64,000 nucleotides of DNA from Inia geoffrensis. Its lineage: Eukaryota > Chordata > Mammalia > Artiodactyla > Iniidae. The stretch covers positions 17,957,592 through 18,021,591 of the forward strand of contig CM070905.1 in assembly GCA_036417435.1 (NCBI GenBank). The letters run 5' to 3'. The position numbers and the translations under genes were made by a program. Below are positions 1 through 12,200 of this stretch, in pieces; position 1 is the first letter of the stretch, and each line of letters opens with the position of its first letter. The notes beneath the pieces are model-generated. The model searched no databases, had not been told where the DNA came from, and saw only the letters and a program-made list of their open reading frames with translations.

Positions 1-739
1 AAAGGATCAAACATCAAAATGACATACTGATATTTTACATAAAGTTCACCAAGGATACATTGTCCAGATAAGCAGGTACAAAGCGAGCAGCCAGTCACCA
101 TGACCCCCTACAGAGCTGGGAGAGAAGGCTATTCTTTTAAGAAATTACATTGCTAGCATCAGAAGAAAGAAAAACAATTTGATCTTTATGGTTGAGCAGG
201 CCCCTCATCTTTGAGGAGCTCTGGTTAATGTGTAATGCAGGTTCACACTGCACATTAGGGAGGGACGAGGCCCAAACAAACACACAGAGAGAACTTCATG
301 TTTAACTTTTTTACTTGTCCTGCCTTAAAATATAAGTTTTATTTCATCAGTTTCCTTACCCTGCTCTGCTCGATGCCAGGGGCAGGATTTCCCTTCCACT
401 TAGACCTACTGAGAACTATAATTTTTTGTGCAAGAATCTCTTGCCTTCGTGCTATCCAAGATGAAAGATCTGACAAGTTAATTTGTCTCTTCTCCTACCT
501 AAGCACTCTGCTGCTCGAATTCTTCCTGTGTTCTAATGACCTGTCTGCCTCAACACTGCAGTGGTTTGAAGCAGTTACTTTGTGTTTTGAGGACACAGTA
601 TTATTAGTAGTGAGAGAGGATGTTTAGGGTTGTTTAGGTCATGCTGTGCCTGCGCTGAGCACAGGATCCCAAGTTATAGACACAACCATGTTTTTTAAAT
701 ACATTTACCACTTATTTTTGTGTTTGTGAGTCCTCTAAA

Positions 740-955
740 GCAGGAGTCAGTAAACTATCGTGCTTGGACCAAATCCAGCCTGTAATCTGTTTTTTACTGC
801 CCACCAGTTAAGAATGGTTTTTACATTTTAAAAAGTTGTTTAAAATTTAAAAAAGAATATGTGACAGAAACTATATGTGGCCCACAAAACCTAAAATGTT
901 AACTACCTGGCTTTTTACAGAAAAAGTTTGCCAACCCCTGCTCTAAAGCACAGGG
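740..955. repeat. hAT-type (MER/Charlie-like) DNA transposon remnant
   Basis: The block opens with a 'caggagtcagtaaact'-type end and closes with 'agtttgccaacccctgctct', the imperfect inverted ends of a common mammalian non-autonomous hAT family. 'gtggcccacaaaacc' inside it is typical of the same family. A second copy lies at 2318-2730. The subfamily is not assigned. Confidence 0.6.
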
Positions 956-1670
956 CCCAGGGTGGGAGTTCTCTTGCCCAGATCTAAGACTGTAGAGCCT
1001 CCACTATTTTTTTCCCACATTGCCTTCAAGTGTCCAACAGTGAGTACAAATCTAGAGTCTTATTTGTGGTATTTTAGCTCCATCTGCTGGTCCAGTGTTT
1101 TTCACCAGTGCTGTAAACAAGGGAAAGTTCTCAAGTTTCAATCTTCTTTTATTAATTGATGGATTGGCTTAATTCACTGGGCCAGCCTATTGGAATTTAA
1201 GGTAGAGTTTCCATGTTTCACTAAGTTAAATTTGTTCACACACGTCTCAAGGCTTGAAGCCACTGATGGTTAGCAATCCAACTCTACATCACGATACTAG
1301 CCACAAATGAAAGTGAGGCAAATATAGGACCAATAGGGGCGTCATTACTTTCTGGGAGATAAGAAGTAAAAAGAGGACAAGTAAGTAATGATTATATTTT
1401 TAGAAAGTGGTAGTAGCAGAAAATGTAGAAAACTCTGGGAAGAGATGGCAAGCTCAGTTTTCAACACATTAGACCAACTTAAACTTCACCTTCCAGTATT
1501 CTGGTGGTTTTAAATTTTTTATATCCTTGTGTATGCTTATGTATACGTGAAGTGAATGACAGCAATGATAAAAAGGCTAGGTCAGAGAAATTAGGATGGC
1601 TTTGTTACTATAAAGTACTCACGCCACTCATGATGTGGTATAGTGTTATTTGAAAGTGAACGTGGGAGAA

Positions 1671-1798
1671 TTCCCTGGTGGTCCAGTGGTTAGGACTGCG
1701 CTTTTACTGCCGAAGCCATGGGTTTGATCCCTGGTTGGGGAACTAAGATCCACAAGCCATGTGGTGTGACAAGAAAAAAAAAAAAAAAAAAAAAAAAA
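1671..1798 (+). repeat. CHR-type tRNA-derived SINE
   Basis: It starts with the 'ttccctggtggtccagtggtta' head shared by cetartiodactyl tRNA-derived SINEs. B-box-like sequence ('gggtttgatccctgg') follows, and the element ends in an A-tract of about 25 bases. It is one of the short SINE versions lacking the GC-rich body seen at 14.6 and 50.4 kb. Confidence 0.85.
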
Positions 1799-2317
1799 GG
1801 GACTTGGATTAGCTGTAAATGTATATTGCAAACTCTAAAGGAAAAAAAAGGGATAATGGTTATGCTAAGAAAGGAGAGGGGGAAAAAAAAGCTCAGTTAA
1901 AACCACAAAAGGAAGAAAAACAGTAGAAGACAAAAACAGAAATGAAGAACAAGGACAACAAATAGAAAATAGTAGTGGTTATGGTGGATATTAATCCAAC
2001 TATATCAATAATCACTTTGAACGTCATTGGAAAGGCACAGAGATTGTCAGAGTGGATCAAAACACAAGACCCAACTGTATGTTGTCCAGAAGAAACCGGC
2101 TTTAAATATAAAGACACATGTAGATTAAAAGTAAATGGATGGTGAAGAATATACCACGTTAACACTGATCAAAGGAAAGCAGGCGTCAGACTTCTTTCTT
2201 TTCAGGAAGAGCAGACTTCAAAGCAAGGAAAATTTTCAGGGGTAAAATGAATAACATCCCTATTAGCAAAATGAAAAAGGAGAAGTAAAGTAAAACTCAA
2301 TCAGTCCAATCGATCGG

Positions 2318-2730
2318 GGTTGGCAAACTACAACCCATGAGCCAAATCTGGCTAGTTGCCTGTTTTCTGTTGGTTGGTTTGTTTTTTTATAGCCCACAAG
2401 CTAAAAATGGTTTTATATTTTAAATGGTTGAAAAAAAATCAAAAGAAGAATAATATTTTATGACATGTCAAAATTGTACGAAATTCAAGAATAATATTTT
2501 ATGACATGTCAAAATTGTACAAAATTCAAGAATAATATTTTATGACATGTCAAAATTGTACGAAATTCAAACTTCAGTGCCTATCAGTGGAGTTTTATTA
2601 GAACACAGTCAAGCTCATTTGTTTCCATCTTGCCTGGAAAAGTTTCAACTGAGCCTGTATGGCCCACAGAGCCTCAACTATTCACCCTCTGATCCTTTAC
2701 AGAAAACCTTTGCCAACCTCTGCAATAGAA
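2318..2730. repeat. hAT-type DNA transposon remnant with expanded centre
   Basis: It belongs to the same family as the copy at 740-955: it begins 'ggggttggcaaactacaa' and ends 'ctttgccaacctctgca', matching as inverted ends. The centre has been lengthened by a 41-base tandem triplication at 2446-2568. Confidence 0.6.
2446..2568. repeat. 41-bp tandem triplication
   Basis: Three back-to-back 41-base units begin at 2446, 2487 and 2528, each opening 'aagaataatattttatgaca'. The units are almost identical, differing mainly by one G/A in the 'ttgtac(g/a)aaattc' part. Such similarity means the expansion is much younger than the surrounding hAT repeat. Confidence 0.9.
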
Positions 2731-3046
2731 AGTAGGAAAACAGAGACAAATAAATCAACAAGATGTTCAATACATAACTGGGTGATGCCAGTATTACGAG
2801 TCATCACATTATCACTGTGATCAATAGATAATCTTGAAATCTACTTCCTGAAAAACTTCACATTAGGTGAAAATGTCCAACAGACAGTTGGAAATAGAGG
2901 ACTGGAGAGAGGAGTGAGGTCCGAGCTCGCTTTCCCTCAGTTCCTCTGGGGTCCAGCTTTGCCCCTGCACTGCCTCTGAAGGTACCGCCAATCTGGGTGG
3001 CCCCGCCACAGGCTCCCAGGTGCTGAGCCCCGTGCTTCCTCTTCAG

Positions 3047-3228
3047 CTGCAGGGAGCCATCATGGTTGCTTCATGTGTCCAGATGCTGGTGGGCTTCTCA
3101 GGCCTCATTGGCTTCCTCATGCGCTTCATCGGCCCCTTGACCATTGCTCCGACCATCTCCCTGGTGGCCCTGCCTCTCTTCGATTCTGCGGGCAATGACG
3201 CCGGGATCCACTGGGGGATTGCTGCCAT
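3047..3228 (+). CDS. SLC23A4: SLC23A4 exon (first visible): [10 protein letters not shown]...
   Basis: The acceptor is 'cttcctcttcag' and the donor 'GCCAT|gtaagc'. The 60 codons plus 2 bases encode the LQGAIMVAS segment, the following transmembrane helices and [12 protein letters not shown]. The acceptor side is in phase 0, so an upstream exon ending on a whole codon is expected outside the window. Confidence 0.92.
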
Positions 3229-6200
3229 GTAAGCACCCTTTGGGGAAGGTGGGCCGCCTTTGGAGAAAGATTACCCAGTAAGAAGAGTGAGTCCTGGGTA
3301 CTGGCAAACTCTGGTGGTTTACAAATACTTTCACAAACATCACGATACCTTAAAAGCAGTGAAATGGCTACTTAGAATGTATTATTACTATTTCTTATGT
3401 TATTAGTCCTCACAGACAATAAGTTCATCACAGGCAGGGTATAAACATACTTAGCGTAGGGTTCACAGACAGCTGATGCTACCCGTCCCCTGCCTCCTAG
3501 GTTTTCACTGAGCAAATATTTGTGAACCTCCAGCACCTGGGAAGAGTGCAAAGACATGGCCCCAGCTCTCAAGCATTTTGTAGCATAGTAGAGGAATAAG
3601 ACTTGTGTCCAAGTGCCTGTGACACCAGGAGACAGTGATGAGAGTCACAGTGTGCCGGCTGGTTCAGGGGATGGGGTGGTGACAGCCAGCTTGTCGGGGG
3701 TGGGGGGTGGTGTCAGGAAGGCTTCCCAGAAAAAGAGGCCTTCAGCATTTAAACAGAGCTTTGAAGGGACTTGGGGATGACCCTGGACACGCTCATTCAC
3801 TCTGTCTGTTGTGGTCTGACCACAAGGACCTGCAGGACCACCTGGGAGGGAAGGTGGTCTGACTCTGGCCTCACTGGCTTCAGTCTGGATCTGTGCAGCT
3901 GCCATGCTTATTTCTCAGGCTCATTTGTCTCCTTTTTCATTTGCCCACTGTTCCTCTTCAGCCACCAGCAGCCTCTGAAAGGGGCCTGCCCACCTTTTCA
4001 GAACTGGCAGGATGCTGCCTACACTTCAGAGCAGGGCCTAGATGGGGACCCTCCCAGCACAGCCACTGCCCCATAGTCCCAGAGACACGTGATGGCACAC
4101 CTTCCCGGACCCTCGCTCGTGATGAGCCCAAGTTTTCCAGGTTGGGTGTGGTTTGTCTCTGTTTCAGGACCATCTTCCTCATCGTGCTGTTTTCTCAGTA
4201 CCTGAAAAACATCGCAGTGCCTGTGCCTGTTTACGGAAGAGAGAAGAAGTGTCACACCTCTAAGTTCTACCTGTTTCAGGTCTTCCCTGTAAGAAGCGCT
4301 CCCCACCCTCTGCCATTCTTAGTTGACTCACCTGGAGAGTGAGGGGCAGCCTGTTGCTCTCCCAGATGGCCCCCAAGTCAAATGCTCTCCACCTGCAGTG
4401 GCCTCTCCTCCTCAGCCTCCCTTAATTGCCCCGCGGGTGGTGGGAGCCTTGGTATAATGCCGTCCCAGATCGTCCCTCATTGCTTCTCTCCCAGGAGTAG
4501 AGAACTTGCCCCAGGTGCTGCCCTGGGCACCACTGTGGGACAGTCTTCTCGTGTCCCTGGGCCGTCCTCATAGCATGGCACTGAGGGAGACAGCCAGGCT
4601 CACCGCTAAAGGTGCATAACTAAGGGCCAAGTTGCTTAGATCAGGTTCTTTCTCATTGGCTCCTGGATAATTCAGATCCTGCTGACGATGATGGTGTCTC
4701 CTTTTTCAGAGCCTTCCCTGTTGCATTTGCTCCACTCTGTCAAGTAGGTGCCATTGCCAAGCACACAAATGTGTTTTCAGGTTCAGTTTATCTGTGACAT
4801 ACATTCTGCATTATATATAATGATCTCATTGATCCCTCAGCAATCCTGTAGGCCAGTGGTTCAAAAGTTCGGTATGCATAAGAATCACCTGGGGACATTG
4901 CTAAAAATGCCCATGTCAGGGGTTCTACCATCAGAGATTAAAAGTCAATATATCTGAGGACCTCACTTTAAGAAATCCTGCCTCAGGCTCTGCAGAGCAA
5001 TGGTTGTAATCCCATTGTACAGATGAGGACACCGAGGCTCAGGGAATTTGATCCAGGGTCATGTGACAAGCAAGCAATAGAAAGGGAGTCAGACTGCAAT
5101 CCTTCTGACCCAGGCTGTGTCCACTTTCCTAGACATTTCTGCCTCTACTTGACACAAGGTCTCCCCACAGTTTAGTTCCTCTATTCCTGTAATGTGTTCA
5201 TTATCCACCGACACAGCGGATTCCTGCTGTCACTGGAAGGGTTTGTATCCCAACACTTCCTCATCTCAAAGCACTTTCCCGACTCCCTCCTTCGCCCACC
5301 CTCTCTGGGAGGTGTGGGCAGGTGCAGGGGTGGGGCCCAGTATGAAGGGCGCCTCCCTCCCTCCCGCAGGTGTTGCTGGCGCTCTGCATCTCGTGGCTGC
5401 TGTGCTTCGTGCTCACAGTCACCAACGCCCTCCCCTCAGCACCTGCAGCCTACGGGTACCTGGCCCGCACAGACACCAAAGGCGACGTCCTGAGCCAGGC
5501 TCCTTGGTTTCGCTTCCCTTACCCAGGTAATGAGACGCCGGGCTGGGGCCCATCTTGCCTGGGGCATATGCTTCCCAGGACTGCCCGTGAGGCTCAGGCA
5601 CCAGAGGGGGAAATGAGTAGAGACTGGACGGGATCTCCTCCAAGGGATCTGGCAAGGAGGGACAGGCCCCGCGGAGTCCATATGAGACCCCTAGGAGAGG
5701 AAGGAGACCCTTGGGTGGTCCTAAGAACGCTTTGGAGGTGGTAGATCAAAGGTTCCCTCTCCCAGACCTACCTCCTTCCTGGCCCGCATGCCTCATCCCT
5801 TCCTCCACATTGCTCAGGCCACATTTACTGGGGGTGGGGAAAGCACAGAGGAATCCTGACCTCTTGGCCAACCTTTGGGTCTCCTCGTGGAACTGGTGGA
5901 TCCCACACAAGGGAGGCTTGGGACTGAATTAGAACATTTCTGGGTTGCTGGTCAAGGGCATCTCCTTTCCCTGCAGTTCTTCACTCAGGGTGTGAGAATA
6001 ACCACGTTCCAGTTGGGGGGGTGAGGAGGTCCTGGCCTCATGGACTGGGGAGCCAGGACCTTCCTGAGTAAGAATCCTGGAAGCCTTCAAAAGGCTTCAA
6101 GGCCTTCCTGGAAAGAGGCCCGGTTTCTGGTTCTTTTTGTGCACTGTGGCCTCAAGGTCAGGGCCTCTGACCTACCCTCAGGGAGGCACGGGAGGGCAGG

Positions 6201-9200
6201 AGTCCGAGACAAAGATCCAGGACAGCTGTTGGGTTGGAAGACATGTTGCCTGGTCTTTTTTTTTTTTTTTTTTTATAAATTTATTTTTATTTATTTATTT
6301 TTGGCTGCACTGGGTCTTCGTTGCTGTGTGCGGGCTTTCTCTAGTTATGGCGAGTGGGGGTTGCTCAGCAGTTGTGGCGCAGGGGCTTAGCTGCTCCGCA
6401 GCATATGGGATCTTCCCGGGCCAGGGCTCAAACCCGTGTCCCCTGCATTGGCAGGCAAACCCGTAACCACTGCGCCACCAGGGAAGTCCCTTGCCTGGTC
6501 TTTAAAGCCTTCCGGAGAACCCTCTGGCAAGGGAATTATTTGGGGTCCAGCAGCCTGTTATCTTCCGGATGAATATTCCCTCTGCGTTGCAATTTCAGGG
6601 CAGTGGGGCCTCCCCACCATCAGCCTGGCTGGGGTCTTTGGGATCATCGCAGGGGTCATCTCCTCAATGGTGGAGTCAGTAGGCGATTATTATGCCTGTG
6701 CCCGCCTGGTGGGGGCACCACCCCCTCCGAAGCACGCCATCAACCGAGGCATCGGCATCGAGGGCCTGGGCTGCCTGCTGGCAGGGGCCTGGGGTACAGG
6801 GAACGGCACCACCTCCTACAGCGAGAATGTCGGCGCTCTGGGCATCACCAGGGTAAGGCTGCTGACAGTGGCCCTGGGGGTGGGGTGGTGGGTGGGCAGC
6901 CTGGGTACCTGAATCCGTCATCAGTGTCTTAGCCTCTTATTGTTGCTGCAACAAATTATCACAAACTTGATGGCTTCCGACAACCCAGATGTATTATTTT
7001 ACTGATCTGGAAGTCAGAACTCCAGTGCGGGTCTCACAGGGCTACAGTAAAGGGATTGTCAGGGCCACCGTGTTCCAATCCATTTCCTTGCTTTTTCCGT
7101 CATCTAGAGGCTGCCCACATTCCTTGGCTATGGCCCCTTTCCTCCACCTTTAAAGCCAGCAAGCAACATGGCATCTCTCTGACCTTTCTTCCTTAGTCAC
7201 ATCTCCCTTTGACCACAGCTGGGAAAGATTACCTGCTCATAAGGATGCATGTAATTAGGGTGGGCCTACCTGGATAACTCAGGCTACTCCGTCCATCTCA
7301 AAATCTTTAATCACATTGCAAAGTCCTTTTGCCATTAAGGTAACATATTCACAGGTTTGGGCATGGACATCTTTGAGGAGCCTTTATTTTGCATACTATA
7401 CTTGACCTTGGTTGTGGTTACCTCCACCTGAATGTCCCAAGGGTACCTCACACTCAGAATGGCCTCTATTATGATCAGTCCATGCCCCCATCCTTATTTC
7501 TCCTCCCGTAAACCTTGTCTTCGTGAATTCACCCAGTCATCCTTCTCTGTTGTGTGCTTCTCACAGTGGATTCTATTTTCTCAGCATGTGTGCTGCCCTC
7601 CTGTCCTCTTGTCTCCATTCCCAGTATCACAGCTTTATCATCTCCCACCTGGACACGGCTGTATCCCTGTCTCTTCCCAGGATCTTGCCCATCTCTAATC
7701 TAGCTACCACATGGCTGCCCAAGGATCTTTCTAGAACCGAGTTAAATTAGTCCCTGATTAAAATCTCTTCCAGGCTCCCATTTTCCACAGGAAAGCCCCA
7801 TAAGGTCAGCAAGAATTCTTCAAGATGGTGCTTTCTTCTTCTTCTTATTTTTTGGCTGCATTGGGTCTCTGTTGCTGCGCGTGGGCTTTCTCTAGTTGCG
7901 GCGAGCGGGGGCTACTCTTCGTTGCGGTGCACGGGCTTCTCATTGCAGTGGCTTCTCCTTGTGGAGCACGGGCTCTAGGCACGCATGCTTCAGTAGTTGT
8001 GGCTCACGGGCTCTAGAGCGCAGGCTCAGTAGTTGTGGCGCACGGGCTTAGTTGCTCCGTGGCATGTGGGATCTTCCCAGACCAGGGATGGAACTTGTGT
8101 CCCCTGCATTGGCAGGTGGATTCTTAACCACTGCGCCAGCAGGGAAGTCCTCAAGATGGTGCTTTGTAAGGTGACTTAGAAAAGAATATTATTACGATGT
8201 TGCTTTCCTGTGTACTTCAGTGCATAGGTACAGTGTTTCCCAGCACAAGGGAAGTGGGCTTTGGAAAGTACTCACTTTCCTCCACCCACATCCCCACCCT
8301 GTATTTTCTGATAGCTCCATTGGACCTATCTACCTCTGTACCCCGCATGGCCTCTGGCCCATAGTGAGAGCTAAAATCTGTGAGCAAACAGCAGAGCCAG
8401 CACCCAACCCTACGGCAAGTTCTATGTGCTTGGACACTGTGGACTCTTTGACATTTCCCCAAAGTTTCAAGACCTTCGGTGCAAGTGAGAGGAACATTTT
8501 TCCACGTGAGGGCCACTGACCGACACACAAATGTGGGAATGGGCTATGTAAGTATAAAGCAGCCAATATTTTTCTTGCTGAAGGGAAAATATCTCACACA
8601 GAACAGAAAATTATATTCAATAAACAGAACAAAAAAATTTTTGATGTATCATATCTAAATTAAGACCCTTTACAGGAGAGGGAAAGAGCAGGCAAGAAAA
8701 GATACGTAGACACCAAACAGGCTGCAAATCCAGCAGACCGATTAACTCTGGTCTGGACTCACTCCTCCCCCTTGTGGCCCCGTGTTGCATCTGCATTCAT
8801 GGGCTCTGACCTATTCTTGGTTCTCCCCTTGTCAGTCCGGAGAAATCAGGCTGAAGGCCAAAGATCTCCCATCACTTCTCTAGGGTGTCATGGCTCCCAG
8901 GCCAGTTGTGAATCCTGAGACCAAAAGGCGCCCAGGGCTGCATAATATATTCTGTGGTAGTAGGATTGGGGATGACCTGCCATCTTTATGAGACCATTAG
9001 CATACCCAAAGGGTACTGGTTGAACCTGACACGTTGATCTGTTGTGCTTAGATTCATGCCTTTGTTCCCACAAAGGCATGGTTCATTGCTAGGGTTGTAA
9101 ACAAAAAAAGTTATTTTGATGTGGTTAATTCCTATCACTTGTCTTCTAATAAAGACAGTTAAATAAATTAGCTCTTAAACTGGAAAGAAAAATAAGCAAA

Positions 9201-12200
9201 GGCTGAATCTGCTACTTTATTGCTGCGTTAATGGACTTCAAGTTGTTGACACTAGAGTATCTTAAAAAAATGCTTAAATTGTGGTAAAAGACACATAACA
9301 TAATATCTACCATCTTAATTATTTTTGTGTACAGTTCAATAGTATTCAGTGTATTCACATTGCTGTGCAACAGATCTCCAGAACTTTTTCATCTTGCAAA
9401 ACTGAAACTACACTAGAGTATCTTTATTTTATTTTATTTTTTAACATCTTTATTGGGGTATAATTGCTTTACAATGGTGTGTTAGTTTCTGCCTTATAAC
9501 AAAGTGAATCAGTTATACATATACATATGTCCCCATATCTCTTCCCTATTGCAAGATGTATTTTTTTTTTACATCTTTATTGGAGTATAATTGCTTTACA
9601 ATCGTGTGTTAGTTTCTGCTTTACAACAAAATGAATCAGTTATACATATACACATGTTCCCATGTCTCTTCCCTCTTGCATCTCCCTCCCTCCCATCCTC
9701 CCTATCCGACCCCTCCAGGCAGTCACAAAGCACTGAGCTGATCTCCCTGTGCTATGCGGCTGCTTCCCACTAGCTATCTACCTTACGTTTGGTAGTGTAT
9801 ATATGTCCATGCCTCTCTCTCGCTTTGTCACAGCTTACCCTTCCCCCTCCCCATATCCTCAAGTCCATTCTCTAGTAGGTCTGTGTCTTTATTCCTGTCT
9901 TACCCCTAGGTTCTTCATGACATTTTTTTCCTTAAATTCCATATATATGTGTTAACATACAGTATTTGTCTTTCTCTTTCTGACTTACTTCACTCTGTAT
10001 GACAGACTCTAGGTCTGTCCACCTCAGCCACTATGGAGAATAGTATGGAGGTTCCTTAAAAAACTACAAATAGAACTACCATATGACCCAGAAATCCCAC
10101 TACTGGGCATATACCCTGAGAAAACCATAATTCAAAAATAGTGATGTACCAAAATGTTCATTGCAGCTCTGTTTACAATAGCCCGGAGATGGAAACCACC
10201 TAAGTGCCCATCGTCGGATGAATGGATAAAGAAGATGTGGCACATATATACAATGGAATATTACTCAGCCACAAAAAGAAACGAAATTGAGCTATTTGTA
10301 ATGAGGTGGATAGACCTAGAGTCTGTCATATAGAGTGTCTTTTAAGGACTGGGAGTAGAAACAAATGCATGAGAAGAGGTTCAAGAACTACCTAAACACA
10401 TTCATTGATAATAGACTTACGGTGGGATATTCAGACATTTGCAGTACAACTCCAACTTTTGAGGATGAGGCTGAATGCTTCCAGGTCAGAGGTCATTTTT
10501 GTCTCACTGGTAGCTCTCACTCAAACCCTAGATACAACCCTTGACTAGCACAACAATTATTACTGTCCAGCGTGTGACAGCTGTGTGTGCCTGGTACTGG
10601 GATGGGATGTAGACCAGAGCCCATAATCTTCACAGCAGAGTGTTGTTTTTTTTTTAACCTTTGTAGAAACTTTTTATTTCCAGATCTAATAGCTGCTCTA
10701 AGCAGGTGAAATGTACTTCTTTAGTATTCCCAAACTCCTAGCTGCTTGAGAAACCCTATGCAAACCAGGTGATAGCAATTAGTAGTGACTCTAGCACAAC
10801 TGATCCTTGATTTTGGACCAGTTAATGCTGTACAATACCATGGGGAGGAGCCTTGTCTCTGTTTTGTATCTTAATGAACCTTCAGATAGATGAAGGAGGA
10901 ATCATAGTTTACATATAATCCATGATAATTGCTTGTTGAGAAAATCTAATTTGTCCTAATTGAGAAGATGTATCAATTAATAATAATGAAGTGACTTATA
11001 GAGGGAACTTTTAAAAAAACATTTTATTGAAGTATAGTTGATTTACAATGTTGTGCTAATTTCTGCTATACAGCAAAGTGATTCAGTTTTATATAACATT
11101 ATTTTTCATATCCTTTTCCATTATGGTTTACCACAGGATGTTGAATATAGTTCCCTGTGTTATACAGTAGGACCTTGTTGTTTATCCGTTCTATATGTAA
11201 TCGTTTGCATCTGCTAATCCCAAACTCCCAATCCATCCCTCCCCCACACCTGCTCCCCCTTGGCAACCACAAGTCTGTTCTCTATGTCTGAGTCTGTTTC
11301 TCTTTGGTAGATAAGTTCATTTGTGTCCTGCTTTAGATTCCACATATAAGGGATATCACAGGGTATGTCTTTCTCTGTCTGACTTACTTCCCTTAGTATG
11401 ATAACCTCTAGGTCCATCCATGTTGTTGCAAATAACACTACCCTTTCTAATGGCTGAGTAATGCATTGTATATGCGCACCACATCTTTATCCATTCATCT
11501 GTTAATGGACATTTAGGTTGTTTCCATGTCTTGGCTATTGTGAATAGTGCTGCTGTGAACATAAGGGTGCATGTATTTTTTCAAATTAGAGTTTTGTCTA
11601 GATATATGCCTAGGAGTAGGATTGCTGGATCATATGTCAACTCTATTTTCAGTTTTTTGAGAAACCTCCATATTGTTTTCCATAGTAGCTGCACCAATTT
11701 ACATTCCCACCAACAGGGTAGGAGGGTTCCTAGAGGGAACTTTTTGAAATGTAAATCACATCATGTCACTACCCTGCTTGACACAACTCTACTGAGTCTC
11801 CTTTGTCTTTGGATTTATTATTTTTAATTGTAGTAAAATACATGTAACATAAATTTAGCCTCTTAACCATTTCTAAATGTATAGTTCAGTAGAGTTAAGT
11901 ACATCCAATTGTTTTGCAACCAATCTTCAGAACTCTTTTCTCTTGCAAAACTGAAATCTGTACCAATTGAACAACAACTCCGTATTCCCTCCTCTCCCAG
12001 CCCTTAGCAACCACCATTCTACTTTCTGTCTCTATGAATTTGACTGCTCTAGGTACCTTATATAAGTAGACTCATACGGTATTTGTCTTTTTGTGGGTGG
12101 CTTATTTCACTTAATGTCCAAGTTTCATCCATGTTGTGCAGGTGTCAGAATTTATTTCCTTTTTAAGGCTGAATAATATTCCATTGCATGTACATACTAC

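Larger units (their letters stand above)
1..3046. other. Intronic DNA upstream of first visible SLC23A4 exon
   Basis: No exon could be recognised here. The transporter exon that should precede position 3047, encoding the end of the first large extracellular loop of SLC23 proteins, was not found, so the stretch is read as intron and the 5' exons as lying before the window. It holds two hAT-like repeat copies, one SINE and a 41-base triplication, listed separately. The remainder is AT-rich unique or decayed sequence with only chance short ORFs. Confidence 0.7.
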
